From: Haloarcula mannanilytica
GTDB lineage: Archaea; Halobacteriota; Halobacteria; Halobacteriales; Haloarculaceae
Direction: 5' to 3'
Length of the DNA: 64,000 bases
Assembly: GCF_005406125.1 (NCBI RefSeq)
Contig: NZ_BIXZ01000004.1
Span: 1-64,000, forward strand
Shown: positions 26,814 through 34,394 of the stretch, piece after piece
How the letters are laid out: each line of letters opens with the position of its first letter
How positions within the stretch are numbered: the stretch's first letter is position 1
Notes under the pieces: generated by a model
Databases searched by the model: none
What the model saw: the letters and a program-made list of their open reading frames with translations, nothing else
What the model was told of the DNA's origin: nothing
Position numbers and translations under genes: made by a program

Positions 26814-26942
26814 ATGACCGACTACGCCAGCATGCGAAAGGCGATCGAAGAGACGAAAGAATCGTTCGACGCAGTCGAACGGTTCCAACGTCGGTCTCCC
26901 CTCTGTCCCTGGTTAGACGTGCCGCTCAGCGACGAGACGTGA
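26814..26942 (+). CDS. 42-residue small protein, unidentified
   Basis: ATG 26,814 to TGA 26,942 encodes MTDYASMRKAIEETKESFDA then VERFQRRSPLCPWLDVPLSD and ET. Strongly coding in base pattern and acidic/basic helical character, but too short for routine calls. A GGGGAGGC purine run (26,792-26,799) lies upstream. No family recognised; it ends about 170 bases before trkA and could be its leader or an independent regulator. Confidence 0.45.
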   Translation: MTDYASMRKAIEETKESFDAVERFQRRSPLCPWLDVPLSDET

Positions 26943-27102
26943 CATCCTCCCAACGCCGGTCAGAACGCCTCGACCGACGTGTCGTCCTTGTGCACCGTCG
27001 TCTTCGGTAGCTCGGCCGCCACGTCGTGCGGCCACGTCGTTTGCTGGCCGGATGAAAATACACTTCACCTATCGGTGGAAAGACGGTGCACATGTATCAG
27101 GC

Positions 27103-27107
27103 GGAGG
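27103..27107 (+). promoter_or_regulatory. Shine-Dalgarno site setting the trkA start
   Basis: GGAGG lies seven bases before the GTG at 27,115. It argues against the longer frame that opens at 27,052, whose extra N-terminus (MKIHFTYRWKDGAHVSGG) precedes the conserved nucleotide-binding start. Confidence 0.7.
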
Positions 27108-27114
27108 CACAGCC

Positions 27115-28446
27115 GTGTATATCGTAATCGTCGGCGCGGGCGAAGTCGGCTCGAACATCGCCAAGAGCCTCGCGGAGAACCACGAAGTCGCGGTCGTCGA
27201 TATCGACCCCGACTGTGTGGAGGCGCTGATGTACGACGCCGACGTGCTCGGTATCGAGGGGGATGGCGCGGAACTCGACACGCTCTCCGAGGCCGGTATC
27301 GAGAAGGCCGACGTACTCATCGCCAGTACTGACGACGACGAAACGAACATCGTCACCTGCGGGACGGCGGTCACGGCCGCTGACCCGTTCACAATCTCTC
27401 GCGTCAGGAGTGCGAAGTTCCTCCGGACCTGGGAGAACTCCAAGGGAGCCTTCGGCGTGGACCACATGGTCGCGACGAACCTGCTCACCGCGGAGAACCT
27501 CGCTCGCGTAATCGGCCTGCCCGGCGCTCGCGACGTGGAGACATTCGTCGACGGCAAGGTCCAGATGGGGGAGTTCGAGGTCCTCGAATCCAGTCCCATA
27601 GCGAATCTGACCGTCGCGGAGGCCGACCGCTACGAGTCCCTGACCTTCGCCGCCGTGTTGCGTGACGAGGAGGTCATCATCCCGCGCGGGGAGACGGTCA
27701 TCAAGGCGGGTGACGATATCGTCGTCATCGGCAGCCGCGAGAGCGTCCACCTGTTCGCGACCGAGATCGCACCGGAGACCGAGACGACCCAGAACGTCCT
27801 CATCGTCGGCGGGAGCGATGTCGGCTACCACACTGCACGGTTGCTCCAGGACCGCGGGATCAAACCGCGGCTCGTCGAACAGGACCACGAACGGGCACGC
27901 GAACTCGCGGAAGACCTTCAGGGGACGACCGTGCTGGAAAGCGACGCCACCGATAGCGAGTTCCTCGAACGGGAACATGTCGCGGACGCCGACGCCGTGG
28001 TCGCGACACTCGACAGCGATGAAAAGAACCTCCTGGTGACGCTGCTCGCCAAGCGACTCGGCGCGGAGCGGACCGTCGCCGTCGTCAACTCCGGCGAGTA
28101 CGTCGATCTGTTCGAGGCTGTCGGCGTCGACGTGGCGGTCAATCCCCGCGAGACGACTGCCGAGGAGATTACGCGGTTCACCCGGGAGTACGACGCGACA
28201 AAGGTCGCCATCATCGAGTCCGACCGCGCCGAAGTGCTCGAAATCGAGGTCTCATCCGAGAGCATCCTCGCGGGACGGCCGATCCGGGAGTCGGTGCAGG
28301 AACTCCCAACCGGTGTCGTCATCGGGGCTATCAGCCGCGGCGGCGAACTGGTCATCCCTCGCGGTGACACTGTCATCGAAACCGGCGACCACGTCGTCGT
28401 GTTCGTCGAGGCTGCCTGTCTGGAAGCGGTCAACGACAAACTGTAG
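27115..28446 (+). CDS. trkA: Trk potassium transport regulatory protein TrkA
   Basis: 443 residues with two RCK units in tandem. The first opens MYIVIVGAGEVGSNIAKSLA (GxGxxG dinucleotide loop) with VVDIDPDCVEALMYD. The second opens NVLIVGGSDVGYHTARLLQD. Each is followed by a RCK-C/TrkA-C domain (EFEVLESSPIANLTVAEADR; LEIEVSSESILAGRPIRESV). The protein gates TrkH-type K+ channels in response to NAD(H) or nucleotides, a central process in salt-in cells. No trkH gene is in the window. The GTG start follows a good Shine-Dalgarno site. Confidence in family is high. Confidence 0.92.
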   Translation: MYIVIVGAGEVGSNIAKSLAENHEVAVVDIDPDCVEALMYDADVLGIEGDGAELDTLSEAGIEKADVLIASTDDDETNIVTCGTAVTAADPFTISRVRSAKFLRTWENSKGAFGVDHMVATNLLTAENLARVIGLPGARDVETFVDGKVQMGEFEVLESSPIANLTVAEADRYESLTFAAVLRDEEVIIPRGETVIKAGDDIVVIGSRESVHLFATEIAPETETTQNVLIVGGSDVGYHTARLLQDRGIKPRLVEQDHERARELAEDLQGTTVLESDATDSEFLEREHVADADAVVATLDSDEKNLLVTLLAKRLGAERTVAVVNSGEYVDLFEAVGVDVAVNPRETTAEEITRFTREYDATKVAIIESDRAEVLEIEVSSESILAGRPIRESVQELPTGVVIGAISRGGELVIPRGDTVIETGDHVVVFVEAACLEAVNDKL

Positions 28447-28503
28447 TCGTGTCGGCGGGACCGTGCCCCAGGGACTAAGCTTCGCTATCGCCTCGGTTAG
28501 GCT

Positions 28504-28815
28504 ATGGCTTCGATTGCAGACCGCATCGTTCTCTCGTTTGCCCCCAGCGCCGCCGGCGGAGATCCGTGGTCAGGTGTCGACACCGAGTGGATTGTGGATG
28601 AACTGCGCGGGGACGCCTATCGGCAGTACCTCCGGCGCGCCCACGGCGGTCCGGTGACCGTCGGCGATGAGTGGTCCGAGTTCGTGAGCTGTGGCTGTGC
28701 CACACCACAGGACGTGGTGTTGCGCGTCGAACGCGTCGAGGGTGGGACGGTCCTCGGCGATACGACGACTCTGGATATTCACCCACGGGATGACGCCGAA
28801 GCGGTGTCACAGTAG
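28504..28815 (+). CDS. conserved-looking small protein, function unknown
   Basis: 103 residues, begins MASIADRIVLSFAPSAAGGD, acidic, no membrane span. EWIVDELRGDAYRQYLRRAH looks helical, and a strand-rich C-terminal half follows (VVLRVERVEGGTVLGDTTTL). A single CGC motif (SCGCATPQD) is the only cysteine-containing segment. It follows trkA by 57 bases on the same strand and may be co-transcribed with it. I do not recognise the family. Confidence 0.6.
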   Translation: MASIADRIVLSFAPSAAGGDPWSGVDTEWIVDELRGDAYRQYLRRAHGGPVTVGDEWSEFVSCGCATPQDVVLRVERVEGGTVLGDTTTLDIHPRDDAEAVSQ

Positions 28816-28940
28816 CCGTATTCGCTGTCGAATGTGCCAATCCCTGAATACCCCACCTGTTGGCACCGCCACGCGGGTCGGTATCGGGATATATTGGGAG
28901 AAGGGAAAGGCTGATGCATGGGACTAGCACATTCCGGACT

Positions 28941-29621
28941 ATGCCACGCGATTCATATCAGGAGGGACTGAACTCGCTCCGCGAGGATGTCCTCTATATG
29001 TCAGAGATCGTCCTCGAACGGCTCCGGCTGGGGCTTGACGCGCTCGAACAGAAAGACGAGGCGATGGCCCGAGAAGTCATCGAGGGCGACCACGAGATCA
29101 ATCAGCTGTATCTCGACCTCGAACAGGACTGTATCGACCTGCTGGCGCTGCAACAGCCGGTCGCCTCGGACCTCCGGTTTATCGCCGCGTCGTTCAAGAT
29201 CATCACCGACCTCGAACGGATCGGTGACCTCGCCACGAACCTCGGTGAGTACTCACTGGATGCCGAACGCGACGTGTACCCCGAGGTCGACATCCAGGAT
29301 GTCGCTGACGTGACTATCGAGATGGTCGAGAATGCTATGGACGCCTATGGCGAGGAGGACGCCGACCAGTGTTACACGATCGCCGATATCGACGACGAGG
29401 TGGACGAGCGCTGTGAAGCGGCCTCCGAGACGGTCGTGCGCGACCTCATCGAACGCGAGATCGACGCCGACTCCAGCGAGGCCGAGATCGAGCAGCTTAT
29501 GGCCGACGTGTCCCGGCTGCTGTTGACGATTCGGGACATCGAGCGGGTCGGCGACCACGCCGTCAACATCGCCGCGCGGACGCTGTACATGGTCGAGAAC
29601 GACGACGATCTCATCTACTGA
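28941..29621 (+). CDS. phoU: PhoU-type phosphate signalling protein
   Basis: 226 residues from ATG 28,941 (MPRDSYQEGLNSLREDVLYM). Two PhoU three-helix bundles: SDLRFIAASFKIITDLERIG near the end of the first and LLTIRDIERVGDHAVNIAAR in the second. Both have the E/D..RIGD metal-binding pattern. It would coordinate phosphate uptake with need, together with Pst or other transporters. It is far (20 kb) from the pst genes, which have their own AbrB-PhoU protein. A weak inverted repeat (GTGCCAA / TTGGCAC, about 28,832-28,864) lies upstream. The frame extends 81 bases upstream without good support. Confidence 0.88.
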   Translation: MPRDSYQEGLNSLREDVLYMSEIVLERLRLGLDALEQKDEAMAREVIEGDHEINQLYLDLEQDCIDLLALQQPVASDLRFIAASFKIITDLERIGDLATNLGEYSLDAERDVYPEVDIQDVADVTIEMVENAMDAYGEEDADQCYTIADIDDEVDERCEAASETVVRDLIEREIDADSSEAEIEQLMADVSRLLLTIRDIERVGDHAVNIAARTLYMVENDDDLIY

Positions 29622-29906
29622 ACCTTTTTCATCGTCGGGTCGCCGAAGGCGACCACTCCTCGAAAAACGTTCATGAAAAAGGCCGGAATCTCGGCCACAG
29701 GCCTCGATTCCGGTGAAACCGCGCTCGCTCCGCTCGCGCGGTATGCGGTACCTACAACAGCCACAAAACCGCGACAGCCACACCCTCCCCAGCCGACTGC
29801 GTTGCTCGGCTCGCGGGGCTCGCCTGTGCGACTCGTCCCTCGCGTTTGCGACGCGGCCGTCGCCGCGACGGCGCGCGCCTGAGAACGGTGGCGAGGCTCG
29901 ACTGGT
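29622..29906. other. convergent intergenic region
   Basis: 285 bases between phoU and radB, which face each other. A T-run (CTTTTTC, 29,624-29,630) just after phoU could terminate transcription. No gene or RNA recognised. Confidence 0.4.
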
Positions 29907-30617
29907 CTACTGCGGTGCTTCGGGCGTGTCGTCACCCACGAGACCCGAGTCGGTGATACGGAACTGGGCCGTCTCACCCGCGGGTTTGGCGCGGTGTTTC
30001 TCCAGCGTGGCGCGTCGGTTCCCGCCGCGAAAACGGTCCAGCCGGACGATTGCGCCCGACCAGTGATTGAGCGTGTGGCCGCCAAGCGCTGTCGAGCGGT
30101 CGCTGTCCGGATCGGTGAACACCTGGTTCGTAAACAGGACGGCGATGTCGTGTTTACGGGCCAGCGAGAGCAGGTGGGTGATCTGGCGGGCCACGTCACG
30201 CAGCGTCTCGCCGCCGTCCTCGTCGTCGCGGCGGAGCCGGTAGAACCCGGTCGCGCTGTCGAGCACGATGAGTTCGACCTCGGCGGCGAACTCCGCGGCG
30301 TCCTGGACGGCTTCGGTCTGCTCGTCGTAGTCCAGCACTTCAGTGATGATGAGTCGGCCAGCGAGGTCGTCGACAGTCTGGGCCGTCCCCCGTGCGCGGC
30401 CGCTGGCGACCTGCTCCATGCGGTCGGCCGAAAGGCCCTCAGTGTCGATGTACAGCGCGGCGTCGCCTGCGGCGGCGACTTCCATCACCGCCGACAGCGC
30501 GAGATTGGTCTTGCCGGCCGCTGGCGGGCCGTATACCTGCGTGACCGCGCCGCGCTCCAGCCCACCACCCAGGAGGTCGTCGATGGCGTCACACCCGGTC
30601 GGGACGTACTCGCTCAC
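29907..30617 (-). CDS. radB: DNA repair and recombination protein RadB
   Basis: 236 residues, a RecA-fold paralogue found in Euryarchaea, without the N-terminal DNA-binding domain of RadA. Walker A is GPPAAGKTN near residue 30; Walker B is VELIVLDSATGFY near 117. ALGGHTLNHWSG and an RAxLEKHR C-terminal region are typical of RadB. It assists homologous recombination, probably as a RadA mediator. The start MSEYVPTGCDAIDDLLGGGL is the family's usual one. It lies 39 bases from a membrane-protein gene on the same strand. Confidence 0.92.
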   Translation of the reverse strand: MSEYVPTGCDAIDDLLGGGLERGAVTQVYGPPAAGKTNLALSAVMEVAAAGDAALYIDTEGLSADRMEQVASGRARGTAQTVDDLAGRLIITEVLDYDEQTEAVQDAAEFAAEVELIVLDSATGFYRLRRDDEDGGETLRDVARQITHLLSLARKHDIAVLFTNQVFTDPDSDRSTALGGHTLNHWSGAIVRLDRFRGGNRRATLEKHRAKPAGETAQFRITDSGLVGDDTPEAPQ

Positions 30618-30656
30618 GACGGGGGGTTAGTCAGGTTCGGATAAAAACGCTCGCAC

Positions 30657-31487
30657 CTACGCCGCCGAGAGATACCGGGCGACTGCGCCCTCGACTGCGT
30701 CGGGGTCGTCCAAGTCCGCAAGCGCGAACCGGCTGTCGAACCACCATGACCGGTGGACGACCAGCGCGTCTGCAGTACGGGTATAGCCCGTGTACCGCTC
30801 CCATGGAAGCAGGCGTCTGGCGACAGGGAGTCGCTGTTCGAGCCCCTCGGCGGTGACGGCGTACTCTCTGGGCTGGGTCTGCATGAAGATCCCGATCCCC
30901 ACCGGGAACAGTATCTGTGCGAACGTCAGCGGCCAGAGATCGGGTGCGACGTACACCGAGGCGAACCCGGCGACACCGACCGCCCACAGCGGCAGTACCA
31001 GGGCCAAGAGGCGGTTCCGTGCCGCGTCGGGCCAGCCGGCGGTGAACACACAGTGGCGCTCGCTGTCCCCGAGAAGGGCGTCGGTGTAGCGTGTGCGAGC
31101 CATCACACCGACCACGCTTCCGAGGGCCATCGCACCCATCCCCGAAAACATGGCGAGGACGCCGACAACACCGGCCCAGTCGAGTGAGAGCAGCCCTGCA
31201 AAGGCATACCCCAGACCGACGAGTCCGGGGACCCAGCGCATCTGTGTCGCTCCGAGACGGTGAGGGAGGCACCCGAACCGTTCAGTCGCCCACCAGCCGA
31301 CTCCAGTCCCGACAGTGACCGTCGCTATCACCGTTCCGTATAACACGGCCGCGTCCCCGGAGACGAGACGGGCGACGGCGAAGACAGTCGGCGCTATCGC
31401 AAGCAGCGCGACGTAGAGGCCGACGACGAGAGCAAAGAGCGGGTCCCCTGGTCGCTCTGTGACGGTCTCGACGGTGGAGGGCGGCAT
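30657..31487 (-). CDS. multi-pass membrane protein, function unknown
   Basis: 276 residues from ATG 31,487. Six or so hydrophobic helices, including LFALVVGLYVALLAIAPTVF, LGYAFAGLLSLDWAGVVGVL and LLALVLPLWAVGVAGFASVY. A soluble C-terminal part follows from about 200 (EYAVTAEGLEQRLPVARRLL, YTGYTRTADALVVHR), resembling a PH-like or DUF-type membrane-associated domain. It directly precedes radB on the same strand (39 bases apart), but a link to recombination is not evident. I do not recognise a named family. Confidence 0.65.
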   Translation of the reverse strand: MPPSTVETVTERPGDPLFALVVGLYVALLAIAPTVFAVARLVSGDAAVLYGTVIATVTVGTGVGWWATERFGCLPHRLGATQMRWVPGLVGLGYAFAGLLSLDWAGVVGVLAMFSGMGAMALGSVVGVMARTRYTDALLGDSERHCVFTAGWPDAARNRLLALVLPLWAVGVAGFASVYVAPDLWPLTFAQILFPVGIGIFMQTQPREYAVTAEGLEQRLPVARRLLPWERYTGYTRTADALVVHRSWWFDSRFALADLDDPDAVEGAVARYLSAA

Positions 31488-31571
31488 ACCCCCACAATGT
31501 CCACGCTCGGACAAAACTCTCCGGGGCCGGCGGCCACAACGGTAAGTGGATACCGGACCAAGTGCTGGCCA

Positions 31572-32366
31572 GTGATAGTCGTCGCTACCGAGGACTTCGA
31601 GGTGTACCACGGCGTCGTCAACGAGCTCCGCGACCGCGGCGTGGCCTTTACCACTATCGAGCCTGGCGACGAGTGGCCCGACGGGGCGGACGTGGCGGTC
31701 ATCACAGCGGGGGAGTCGGTCGAGATCCCCGACGGCGTGGCTGTGGTGCAGGCGGACCCGGACGCCCCGCGACAGGCCGTTGAATCGGTCATCTCGACGC
31801 TTCGGGGCGGCGACGGCCGGACTATCGTCGGTATCGACCCCGGCGAACGGCCGGGCGTCGCGGTTCTCCACGGCGACATGGTCGTCGCGGCGTTTCAGGT
31901 GCCCGCAGCGGAAGCCGGCGATATCGTCCGCCAGGAGGTCGAAGACGCCGTCGATCCGGTCGTGCGCATCGGCGACGGTGCGCGGCTCGTCGGCGCGCGC
32001 ATCATCGACGACATCCAGTCCGTCCCGGTGGAACTGGTCGACGAAACGGGGACGACGCCGTATCTCGGCTCCGGCGCGCGCGGGATGGGCGACGTACTGG
32101 CCGCGGTCAACATTGCCCGCCTGGAGGGCGAGGAGATCGAGAGTCGAACCATCGAACCCACGGCCGGCGAACTCCAGAAGATCAAGGACCGCTCGCGGGA
32201 GGAAAGTGACACGAACCGGGCTATAAGCGAGGGACTCGCCCGCCGGGTTGCCACCGGCGCGCTCACCGTTGAGGAGGCACTGGCGGAACACGATAGTGAT
32301 TCGGAAGCGACCGACGACCAGCAGCGCGACACCGAACAGTCGGAGCAGAATTCGGACGACGAGTAG
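31572..32366 (+). CDS. haloarchaeal protein with an RNase H/RuvC-like motif, unknown function
   Basis: 264 residues from GTG 31,572 (MIVVATEDFEVYHGVVNEL). An in-frame ATG at 31,497 adds 25 residues with no conserved look. The first ~80 residues are a Rossmann-like alpha/beta unit. The second half contains TIVGIDPGERPGVAVLHGD, like the first strand of RNase H/RuvC folds, and DIIDD-type acidic motifs. GARLVGARIIDDIQSVPVEL follows, then a charged helical C-terminus (EALAEHDSDSEATDDQ). No catalytic role can be assigned. It is divergent from the membrane-protein gene. Confidence 0.6.
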   Translation: MIVVATEDFEVYHGVVNELRDRGVAFTTIEPGDEWPDGADVAVITAGESVEIPDGVAVVQADPDAPRQAVESVISTLRGGDGRTIVGIDPGERPGVAVLHGDMVVAAFQVPAAEAGDIVRQEVEDAVDPVVRIGDGARLVGARIIDDIQSVPVELVDETGTTPYLGSGARGMGDVLAAVNIARLEGEEIESRTIEPTAGELQKIKDRSREESDTNRAISEGLARRVATGALTVEEALAEHDSDSEATDDQQRDTEQSEQNSDDE

Positions 32367-32369
32367 CGC

Positions 32370-33713
32370 CTACTCTCGCACCATCTGTTCGGCCCGCTGC
32401 TGTATCTCGCGGACGGACAGCCCCGTCTGATCCGCGACAGCCGCGGCGTCGTCGTACTCCGCGCTCACGTCGAACACCGTGCCGTCGCTGTCGCTTGCAA
32501 CCTTGACCGTGACTTCGAACTGCTCGCCGTCGATAGAGAGCGCGACCGTCTCGTACTCCCGGTCGGCGACCCAGCGGTGGCCGGCCCCGGACTCGCGCAC
32601 GCCCAGCGTCCCGGTCGCTTCGGCGAGGCGGCGCGCGACCCGCTCGGCGTCTTCCGGTTTGCAGATGACTTTGACGATGTGGCCGGGGCGGGACTTCTTC
32701 ATCGTCGTCGGCACTATCGACACGTCGCGTGCGCCGACTTTCGCGAGCGAACGCTGGAGGTCGCCCAGCACTTCGGGCGAGACATCGTCGACGTTCGTTT
32801 CGAGTACCGTGATTTCGTCGCGGCGGAGCCGCCCCGTGCCGTCGCCGACCAGCGCCCGCAAGACGTTGGGACGGTCCGCAAGGTCCCAGCCGCCAGCGCC
32901 GTAGCCCGACGTATCGACCTTCAGCGGCGGCAGCGACTCGATCCCCTCGGCGATGTGGGCGAGAATCGCCGCGCCGGTCGGCGTCACCAGTTCCCTGTCG
33001 ATGGGGCCACCCTGAAGGGACCAGTCGGCCCGCTCGGCGATCTCGACCACCGCCGGGGTAGGGACCGGGTAAGTGCCGTGGCTCATCTCGACGGTGCCGC
33101 CGCCAGTCGACAGCGGCGTCGTCACGACCTGATCTACGTCGAGGTCATCGAGCAAGAGACAGGCCCCGACGATGTCGGCGATGGCGTCGTCGGCCCCGAC
33201 CTCGTGGAAGTGCGTCCCGTCGAGGTCCGTGCCGTGGACCGACGCCTCGGCCTCGCCGAGTATCTCGAAGATCGCCAGCGCGTCCGCTCTGACGGCCTTC
33301 GGGAGGTCCATCCCCTCGACGAGTTCGACCACTTCGGCGTACGTTCGACTCGGGCCGTGGCCCTCAGCGTGTGTGTGGTCGTGGTCATCGTCGTCGTGGT
33401 CGTGGGAGTGGCTATGGTCGTGATCCTCATGATCGTGACCGTGCCCCTCGTCGTGATCTTGGGAGTGAGAATGCGAATGATCCTCCCCAGCATGGTCGTG
33501 GGTCCCGTCGCCATCGCTGTCAGCGTCGGTCAGCAGGACCTCGACGCGCGTGGCGGCGATCCCGCAGCGGTCCACCTCGGAGACGGCGTACTCGACAGGG
33601 ATTTCGTCTTCGACCGGCGTCAGTACCTCCCTGTCGGCCCCGGCGGCGATGAGCGCGCCAAGCAGCATATCCCCGGCCGCGCCCATGCGGCCGTCGAAAG
33701 CGAGTGTTCGCAT
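32370..33713 (-). CDS. larC: nickel-pincer cofactor biosynthesis protein LarC
   Basis: 447 residues. It opens with the family signature MRTLAFDGRMGAAGDMLLGA. A histidine- and aspartate-rich stretch lies at about 82-128, made of repeated HDH and DHD pairs. Then come GTHFHEVGADDAIADIVGAC, MSHGTYPVPTPAVVEI, ELVTPTGAAILAHI and LETNVDDVSPEVLGDL, all typical of LarC. LarC inserts nickel into the lactate-racemase cofactor using CTP. LarB and LarE are not in this window. It is convergent with the gene at 31,572. The His-rich segment probably stores or delivers nickel. Confidence 0.9.
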   Translation of the reverse strand: MRTLAFDGRMGAAGDMLLGALIAAGADREVLTPVEDEIPVEYAVSEVDRCGIAATRVEVLLTDADSDGDGTHDHAGEDHSHSHSQDHDEGHGHDHEDHDHSHSHDHDDDDHDHTHAEGHGPSRTYAEVVELVEGMDLPKAVRADALAIFEILGEAEASVHGTDLDGTHFHEVGADDAIADIVGACLLLDDLDVDQVVTTPLSTGGGTVEMSHGTYPVPTPAVVEIAERADWSLQGGPIDRELVTPTGAAILAHIAEGIESLPPLKVDTSGYGAGGWDLADRPNVLRALVGDGTGRLRRDEITVLETNVDDVSPEVLGDLQRSLAKVGARDVSIVPTTMKKSRPGHIVKVICKPEDAERVARRLAEATGTLGVRESGAGHRWVADREYETVALSIDGEQFEVTVKVASDSDGTVFDVSAEYDDAAAVADQTGLSVREIQQRAEQMVRE

Positions 33714-33779
33714 ACCCGGAGGCTCAGGCCGCGCCAGTAAAAGCCCTCCTGCTACGATTCCACCGACGGCGTGGTGCGG

Positions 33780-34196
33780 TCAGGCCCGACGGACGATGTG
33801 GATGTCGTAGGTCTCGCCGTCCCTGACTTCGTCGATAGGGACGACGATGTCCTCGGTGTCGTCGCTGCCGAGGAACACGACGCTGGCGTCGACATCGCGG
33901 GCAGTCTGTCTGATCGTCGTCGACAGTTCGCTGGTGGAGTGGGCACTCACGTCGTCGTAGCGGAGTTCGGAGTCGTCAGTCGCTTCCTCGATCTTGCGCC
34001 GGAGGTCGTCCGCGGCGGTCTCGGCGGCGAAGTCCTCGGTGGGGTCGACGCGGCGGCGGCGCTCGGCGTAGTCGGCCCCGGTCGGGATGAACGCGACGGC
34101 GACGACATCCTCACCGAGCGCTTCGGCGTAGGTGACGGCGCGGTCGAGCGCGGCGTCTGCAAGCGGTGATCCATCGAAGGGAACGAGAAATACCAT
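33780..34196 (-). CDS. universal stress protein A family protein
   Basis: 138 residues: MVFLVPFDGSPLADAALDRA, with the usual first strand and helix. EDVVAVAFIPTG follows, then the central helix, VDASVVFLGSDD and a short terminal strand. The ATP-binding GxxGxxxxxxxxG(S/T) motif of the ATP-binding subgroup is not obvious, so it may belong to the non-ATP-binding group. Haloarchaea have dozens of these; roles range from stress survival to metabolic regulation. It is divergent from cdc48, whose promoter lies in the 198-base interval. Confidence 0.85.
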   Translation of the reverse strand: MVFLVPFDGSPLADAALDRAVTYAEALGEDVVAVAFIPTGADYAERRRRVDPTEDFAAETAADDLRRKIEEATDDSELRYDDVSAHSTSELSTTIRQTARDVDASVVFLGSDDTEDIVVPIDEVRDGETYDIHIVRRA

Positions 34197-34291
34197 ATCG
34201 GCGCTATCGCGCCCAGCCTTATGAAACGCGGCGGTGGCGGCAGCCTGTGTCCCCCACCCAGGCCGGTACATATTCCTTCCGTCCGTCGGGC

Positions 34292-34308
34292 ATGTTATTA
34301 GGTAACAT
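34292..34308. promoter_or_regulatory. dyad at the cdc48 promoter
   Basis: ATGTTA-TTAGG-TAACAT, a perfect 6-bp inverted repeat with a five-base centre, overlaps ATATAAAC, a TATA-like element. It lies about 87-103 bases before the cdc48 ATG. The position fits an operator; the regulator is unknown. Confidence 0.45.
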
Positions 34309-34394
34309 ATAAACCCGTCGCCGAGCGTCTTGCCCGCCGGTAGCATAAAGCATATCTCCGGGGCTACCCGAGTTCGGTGTAAGCAGGCTCTACT

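Noticed and set aside
28832-28864. GTGCCAA / TTGGCAC inverted pair upstream of phoU
   Set aside because: The spacing is long (about 19 bases) and there is no further symmetry, so it was not listed as a separate site.
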